Assembly (NCBI GenBank): GCA_902614915.1
Contig: CACMMX010000011.1
Coordinates: 1-61,451 of the forward strand
DNA: 61,451 nt
Direction of reading: 5' to 3'
From: an uncultured Cryomorphaceae bacterium
Lineage (GTDB): Bacteria > Bacteroidota > Bacteroidia > Flavobacteriales > Schleiferiaceae
Part shown: positions 56,851 through 61,451 of the stretch, piece after piece
Layout: every line of letters starts with the position of its first letter
How positions within the stretch are numbered: position 1 is the stretch's first letter
Program-made: the position numbers and the translations under genes
The notes under the pieces: model-generated
The model's input: only the letters and a program-made list of their open reading frames with translations
The model's database searches: none
What the model was told of the DNA's origin: nothing

Positions 56851-57540
56851 TTAAAAGTGTAAAACTTTTACTTCTTCTGTTTTTTTATTCGGTTTGAATA
56901 AACGAGCCGTATAATTACCTCGAATTAGGTACTTATCTTTTTTAACCTTAATCCATGAGCCTTCTCTTAAACCAATTACAGGAATATCGTTGAATTGTTG
57001 AAATTCAGCGATTCTTGTATCTCGTGATTCTCCCATATGTGTTGAGTTGGGATTTTTATCTGTGTAATGGGGGTTTATATTGAAAGGTACCCAACCAAAG
57101 GCATCAAAGGATGGTGGATACACGATAGGCATGTCATTTGTTGTACAAATATTAATCCCGGTAATATTAGCACCCGCAGATGTTCCCATATATGGTTTCC
57201 CCTTACGAACGTGTTGGTCAATAACTTCGAAGTAACCGCTTTTGCGAAGTTCGCTCGCTAACAAAAAGGTGTTCCCACCACCCGTAAAGAATCCGTCTGC
57301 CCATGCACATCCTTCTTCAGCGGAGGTGAATTCATGGGCACCTTTTAAAGAGAATCCCCATTCGTTAAATACCTCCTTTGCTTTTTCTGTATATTCATCA
57401 TTGGTTATACCGCTAGGCCGAGCAAAAGGAATAAAAAGAATATTACTTGATTCGGGGTAGAAATCTTTGCACTCTTCCTTGAGATAGCTTAAGTAAGGTT
57501 TCCCAAAAATGGTGCTTGTACTGACGATGAGAAGATTCAT
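56851..57540 (-). CDS. pepE: Dipeptidase E (alpha-aspartyl dipeptidase, S51 family)
   Basis: PepE hydrolyses Asp-X dipeptides in the cytoplasm. The 229-residue protein has the nucleophile Ser121 in GTSAGAN, His158 in NPHY and Glu193 in LREGS, matching the Ser-His-Glu triad of Salmonella PepE, and GFFTGGGNTFLL before it. Length is right for the family. It lies 6 bp after the BNR-repeat gene on the same strand, so both may be cotranscribed. Confidence 0.94.
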   Translation of the reverse strand: MNLLIVSTSTIFGKPYLSYLKEECKDFYPESSNILFIPFARPSGITNDEYTEKAKEVFNEWGFSLKGAHEFTSAEEGCAWADGFFTGGGNTFLLASELRKSGYFEVIDQHVRKGKPYMGTSAGANITGINICTTNDMPIVYPPSFDAFGWVPFNINPHYTDKNPNSTHMGESRDTRIAEFQQFNDIPVIGLREGSWIKVKKDKYLIRGNYTARLFKPNKKTEEVKVLHF

Positions 57541-57546
57541 GTTTCT

Positions 57547-58830
57547 TTACTTTTCGTTATGGATATAGGTCCAAACAGATTTTTTACCCTCGTTTAGCTG
57601 CGTCCAAATTGGTCGAATCACGCCATCAAAAGCACTTATGTGATTATAGTCTCCCATGAATGCCTTATCCGAGGGATGGAATGACATTTCATTGATCTTG
57701 AATTCCGTCCAATTTTTTCCACTATCGTGGCTGTAGGCCATAAACACGTTTGTTTCGGTTGCTGATTTGGTATGCCGGCGGTCGTAGTATACTGCATATA
57801 AATGGCCTGTAATAGGGTCAACAGTTAGCCAAGGGAGGAATTGGTGGGAATTTCCGCCTTTGGATATGCGGATAGGGTCGCACCAGGTTTTACCATTATT
57901 ATCGCTGTAACTGACGTAAATTTCACCCCCGAAGGTTTTATTTTTATCTCCCCAACACACATATATACGGCCTCTGTGCGGGCCGTAACTATGGTCTACC
58001 ACAGTTATGGGCATTCCATTGGCTCGACTAAAGCCCGCATAGTTTTGTGTCCAGCCGGCTCGTTGCCTTGCAATGCTGTTCGTTTTAAGGTTTCCGTTCT
58101 TTTCGATTATGCTTATATAGATGGTCTTATTTAGGGCCCATCCAATATAAGTCTCACCTTTTAGACCAAATGCGGGCACGGCGCCCTCGGCGGTTCCGTC
58201 GTCGTCAATGCAATCACCTTTCAAGGAACTCAAATCCATTGGTTTAGACCAGGTTTGGCCGCGGTCGTCGCTGTAACTATAAAGAATGGTTGAGAAGCAA
58301 TCACGATCTTCTGTTCCGTATCGGTCGAATTGGGTCCAACTTAGGCCTATACGTCCTGTAGCTGGGTCATATGCAGCCCATTCTTTATCATGCTTTTTGC
58401 CATTCACAGCAGTAAATGAACCATTATTAAATGAATCGTTGGGGCCGTCTTTGGTTTGACAGACAATACGATCCAATATAGAGTCACTGCGCCAATTGGT
58501 GCCCTCCGGGTCACTAAGGTGGAAATAATAGATACGACCGTCTTGATCCGTAATGACACAGGGGTCTCCCCAGACTCCATAAGAACTTGAAATCTTTTCG
58601 AGTGTCCAACTGCGACCGCCGTCCATGCTTTGATAAAAGTTGTCTAATATGCTCGCTGCATAAATATTCAATGGGTTGGTTGGATCAATGCTTATACTTG
58701 GTTCACAGATTCCGCTTTTATCGGCAGGACCTTCATGTATCTTTATAGCTTGCGCATTGGATTTAATTCCTATTACTATTGCTATTGCTATGTGATATAG
58801 GTTATAAAATTGACGTAATTTTATTGTCAT
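57547..58830 (-). CDS. Secreted BNR/sialidase-like beta-propeller protein
   Basis: The 427-residue product begins with a signal peptide (MTIKLRQFYNLYHIAIAIVIGI...NAQA) and then has a beta-propeller with four Asp-box repeats: SMDGGRSW, SDDRGQTW, SDNNGKTW and SHDSGKNW. The FRIP motif and active-site layout of true sialidases are not evident, so an exo-sialidase activity is not supported. It lacks a T9SS sorting domain. ATG 58830 was preferred, although the frame opens at 58860; it shares its CATG with the divergent DUF6702-like gene. Confidence 0.8.
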   Translation of the reverse strand: MTIKLRQFYNLYHIAIAIVIGIKSNAQAIKIHEGPADKSGICEPSISIDPTNPLNIYAASILDNFYQSMDGGRSWTLEKISSSYGVWGDPCVITDQDGRIYYFHLSDPEGTNWRSDSILDRIVCQTKDGPNDSFNNGSFTAVNGKKHDKEWAAYDPATGRIGLSWTQFDRYGTEDRDCFSTILYSYSDDRGQTWSKPMDLSSLKGDCIDDDGTAEGAVPAFGLKGETYIGWALNKTIYISIIEKNGNLKTNSIARQRAGWTQNYAGFSRANGMPITVVDHSYGPHRGRIYVCWGDKNKTFGGEIYVSYSDNNGKTWCDPIRISKGGNSHQFLPWLTVDPITGHLYAVYYDRRHTKSATETNVFMAYSHDSGKNWTEFKINEMSFHPSDKAFMGDYNHISAFDGVIRPIWTQLNEGKKSVWTYIHNEK

Positions 58831-59350
58831 GAAAAAATCGGTATTCATTCTTATTTTCATTTGCTTTGGACTTACCGGATTTAATACGAAGGTAAAGCAT
58901 GAGTTTTATGTAAGTGTGACAGACATTTATGTGGATATTCACAAAACTCAGATTAATGGCGTAGTGAAGTGCTTTCCGGACGATTGGGAGCGAGCAATGA
59001 ATGCCTTGTTGTCACATGAACTCAAACGCTATGTAAAATTAGATTCTGCAGTTCAGGATAGTTTGCATGGTTTTTATTTGAAGAAACACATCAATTTAAC
59101 AGTAGGTAAGCAATCAATAAAATTGAAATTTTCGGGGACTGTGACTGGTCCTGATGAAGTCTATTTACTATTTGAAGGTCCAATGGAAATGCCCGTAGAT
59201 GCGTATAAAAAAGATTGGATGGTTTCACATTCATTGCTAGCCGATATTTATCCAAGTCAAGAAAATATTATAATTCTTCATTGCAATGGCCAGAAGTATA
59301 CAAGCAGTTGTAGAGCGGGTAATAACTATAAATTCAATCATTCCTTTTAA
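58829..59350 (+). CDS. DUF6702-like secreted protein
   Basis: A 173-residue protein with a signal peptide (MKKSVFILIFICFGLTGFN) and a mature part starting KHEFYVSVTDIYVDIHKTQIN, which looks like DUF6702 proteins that precede HupE-type genes. Pattern is recalled, not searched. Its ATG (58829-58831) overlaps the ATG of the divergent BNR gene, and its stop TAA abuts the HupE-like start (TAAATG). It may act with the HupE-like membrane protein on the outside of the inner membrane; function unknown. Confidence 0.75.
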   Translation: MKKSVFILIFICFGLTGFNTKVKHEFYVSVTDIYVDIHKTQINGVVKCFPDDWERAMNALLSHELKRYVKLDSAVQDSLHGFYLKKHINLTVGKQSIKLKFSGTVTGPDEVYLLFEGPMEMPVDAYKKDWMVSHSLLADIYPSQENIIILHCNGQKYTSSCRAGNNYKFNHSF

Positions 59351-59923
59351 ATGTTTTATTTAGAGCTTGGCCTGAGGCATATTTTGGATTTACAGGGTTA
59401 CGATCATATGTTGTTTTTAATCGCCTTGACATTACCACTTAGTTTTAAGGAATGGAAACAGGTGATTTGGTGGATTACCTGTTTTACTTTGGGGCATAGT
59501 TTGACTTTAGGACTGACAGTGACAGAGATTATATCTATTGAAAGTACCTGGGTAGAATTATCGATTGCCACTACTATATTTCTGACGGCTGCTTTTCATT
59601 TAATCAGAAATTTCTCCTTATCCAATGTTGGACCTCTTCTTGCACTAATTTTTGGATTAGTACATGGTTTAGGATTTGCATCTTATTACACTTTTATCGC
59701 ACAAAATGATTCTTTTTGGTGGGCTTGGTTGCCTTTCAACATTGGCATTGAACTCGGTCAAATCTTCATTGTTGTACTATTGCTTTTTGTATATTCATTT
59801 GCTCAAAAAATAGGTATTCAATTACAGATGTTGCGTGTCCTTATCACTGGGGCTGTACTTTCTTTAAGTGCACTGATGATTTTAGAACGAATCCCAAACG
59901 AACTCTTTAATTCAATTATATGA
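59351..59923 (+). CDS. HupE/UreJ-like membrane protein
   Basis: The 190-residue protein has about six membrane segments. The N-terminus FYLELGLRHILDLQGYDHMLFLIALTLPL has the conserved Gly-x-x-His and Asp-His residues of HupE/UreJ-type proteins, and GLVHGLGFASYY later has a further conserved His. HupE/UreJ relatives carry nickel or cobalt; metal transport is the likely role but is unproven for this subgroup. It starts directly after the DUF6702-like gene and overlaps the M1 peptidase ATG (ATGA). No hydrogenase or urease genes are in the window. Confidence 0.8.
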   Translation: MFYLELGLRHILDLQGYDHMLFLIALTLPLSFKEWKQVIWWITCFTLGHSLTLGLTVTEIISIESTWVELSIATTIFLTAAFHLIRNFSLSNVGPLLALIFGLVHGLGFASYYTFIAQNDSFWWAWLPFNIGIELGQIFIVVLLLFVYSFAQKIGIQLQMLRVLITGAVLSLSALMILERIPNELFNSII

Positions 59924-61451
59924 GAAACAGGTTATTATGGCTGACTTTAGGAGCCGCATTTACGTTAAATGCACAAAATATTAATGATTCAAAATTTCGT
60001 CAATTAGGTCAAGAACTGCCTACGCCAAATGTATATCGTACGGCTTCCGGTGCGCCAGGTCATGAGTATTACCAACAGCAGGCTGATTACAACATGAGCA
60101 TTACACTTGATGACGAGACTCAGAGAATTTATGGCGAAGAAACAATTACCTATACCAATAATAGTCCCGACGAATTGCGCTATTTGTGGGTGCAATTGGA
60201 CCAAAATATTCGCTCCAAAAACAGTACAACTCAGGAAATAGAGCGGGGCAGTATTTTTTCTGAGCGCGGCAATATTGCACAAACCGCATTTAATGAGTTG
60301 AAGAATAATCAGTTTTATGATTTTGACGGAGGCTTTAAAATTGATTATGTGCAAAACAGCTCGGGCAAGAACTTGAGATATGTTGTCAATAACACGATGA
60401 TGCGCGTAGACCTACCAATGCTTTTGCGCAAAGGACAGAAATTCTCTTTCAAGATAAAGTGGTGGTTTAATATCAACGATCGTATGGATATCGGCGGTCG
60501 GTCGGGATACGAGTATTTTGCAGAAGATGATAATTATCTGTATACAATTGCACAGTTTTTTCCTAGAATGGCCGTGTACAATGATGTAGAAGGTTGGCAG
60601 AATAAACAATTCCTTGGTTCGGGTGAGTTTACGCTTCCTTTTGGCAACTATAAAGTGAGCATAACGGTTCCTGCAGATCATGTGGTAGCATCTACTGGTA
60701 AGTTGATGAACGAAAGTAAGGTATTGACATCAATACAACGTTCACGATTGGCTAAAGCAAGTAGAAGTTTTGACGATCCAGTGATTATTGTTACCCAAGA
60801 GGACGCGGTGCTCGCCGAAAAAGAAAAGAGTAAAAGCAAGAAGACTTGGATCTTTGAAGCTTCTAATGTTCGTGACTTTGCTTTTGCTACCTCGCGAAAG
60901 TTTATTTGGGATGCACAGGCGGTAAAAATTAACGGGAAGAAAACTATGGCAATGAGCTATTATCCTAAAGAGGGTAATCCTTTGTGGGAGCAGTATTCAA
61001 CACGTGTTGTTGCACATACTCTCAAGGTCTACAGCAAGTTTACCATTGATTATCCTTATCATAAGGCTATTTCTGTCCATAGCAAGTGGATTGGAATGGA
61101 ATACCCACAAATTTGTTTTAATGGTGGTCGTCCCGAAGCAGACGGCACCTATAGTGAGAGTACCAAATATGGTATGATTGGTGTAATCATACACGAGGTT
61201 GGTCACAACTTTTTTCCAATGATTATAAATTCTGACGAACGTCAATGGACTTGGATGGATGAAGGCTTAAATACTTTTGTGCAATATTTAACGGAGCAGG
61301 AATGGGATCATGAATATCCATCGAGAAGAGGGCCAGCACACAAGATTGTACCTTATATGAGTGGTCCAAAGAAGGATATGGTTCCCATTATGACCAATTC
61401 TGAAAGTATACTGCAATTTGGAAACAATGCCTACGGGAAACCAGCGACAGC
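59920..61451 (+). CDS. M1 family zinc aminopeptidase, 3' end beyond window
   Basis: Secreted M1 (gluzincin) aminopeptidase. From ATG 59920 the frame stays open to the window end (510 codons shown), so the C-terminus is missing. A signal peptide (MRNRLLWLTLGAAFTLNAQ) is present. The zinc site HEVGH is at residues 425-429, with the third ligand Glu448 in WMDEGLNTF after 18 residues, as expected. The domain order (N-terminal beta domain with IYGEETITYTN, then the catalytic domain) is standard. Its ATG overlaps the HupE-like stop by 4 bp, so the three genes are probably one operon. Confidence 0.9.
   Translation, partial: MRNRLLWLTLGAAFTLNAQNINDSKFRQLGQELPTPNVYRTASGAPGHEYYQQQADYNMSITLDDETQRIYGEETITYTNNSPDELRYLWVQLDQNIRSKNSTTQEIERGSIFSERGNIAQTAFNELKNNQFYDFDGGFKIDYVQNSSGKNLRYVVNNTMMRVDLPMLLRKGQKFSFKIKWWFNINDRMDIGGRSGYEYFAEDDNYLYTIAQFFPRMAVYNDVEGWQNKQFLGSGEFTLPFGNYKVSITVPADHVVASTGKLMNESKVLTSIQRSRLAKASRSFDDPVIIVTQEDAVLAEKEKSKSKKTWIFEASNVRDFAFATSRKFIWDAQAVKINGKKTMAMSYYPKEGNPLWEQYSTRVVAHTLKVYSKFTIDYPYHKAISVHSKWIGMEYPQICFNGGRPEADGTYSESTKYGMIGVIIHEVGHNFFPMIINSDERQWTWMDEGLNTFVQYLTEQEWDHEYPSRRGPAHKIVPYMSGPKKDMVPIMTNSESILQFGNNAYGKPAT

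Noticed and set aside
57547-58830. True sialidase
   Set aside because: Asp boxes are also found in many non-sialidase propellers; FRIP motif was not found.

Overview
This 61 kb window is a bacterial chromosome segment from the Bacteroidota, most likely the order Flavobacteriales, perhaps near Cryomorphaceae/Schleiferiaceae (that last step is weak). The evidence is a type IX secretion sorting domain, family proteins largely restricted to the phylum (DUF4290, a DUF6702-like protein beside a HupE/UreJ-like protein), a zinc-free L36, a two-motif DnaJ, promoters of the TTTG-N19-TAnnTTTG type, and few Shine-Dalgarno sequences. No tRNA, rRNA, insertion sequence, prophage or CRISPR array was seen, and no gene-free stretch exceeds about 220 bp.

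Layout. 1-8.6 kb: rsfS (cut by the edge) diverging from birA, then pyrE, a Nudix hydrolase, coaD, ddl, a PASTA protein, a T9SS-exported protein, rluD and a di-heme cytochrome c peroxidase. 8.7-16.3 kb: a lipoprotein, a copper operon (copA, a small metal-binding protein and a glycosyltransferase), an M3 oligopeptidase, a MATE exporter and a small acidic protein. 16.3-22.4 kb, minus strand: a sigma-54-type response regulator lacking a DNA-binding domain, a MscS channel, a NatAB-like ABC exporter, dnaJ and grpE. 22.5-27.4 kb, minus strand: uvrD/pcrA, DUF4290, murA and a TlpA-like thioredoxin.

27.6-44.4 kb, plus strand: a single uninterrupted str-S10-spc-alpha ribosomal protein cluster (rpsL to rplQ, with fusA, secY, infA and rpoA) behind a near-consensus promoter. 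It ends in a hairpin terminator, followed within 12 nt by carA, then eno and a citrate synthase that looks mitochondrial. 48.3-52.4 kb: rpsA with a long leader, a Nif3-like gene broken by one extra base in an A7 run, and a coiled-coil protein whose zinc ribbon has lost its cysteines. 52.4-61.4 kb: a methyltransferase, map and gpmI (overlapping genes), an outer-membrane/SPOR protein, pepE, a BNR-repeat secreted protein, and a divergent set of a DUF6702-like protein, a HupE/UreJ-like protein and an M1 aminopeptidase cut by the window end.

Most of the window is core housekeeping DNA. I found no convincing new multi-gene system. The most useful observations are single-gene or regulatory: the Nif3 frameshift, MurA with Asp in place of the catalytic Cys, the 19-bp palindrome before grpE-dnaJ, the terminator-like hairpin in front of carA, the mitochondrial-type citrate synthase, and two divergent gene pairs whose start codons share one CATG.
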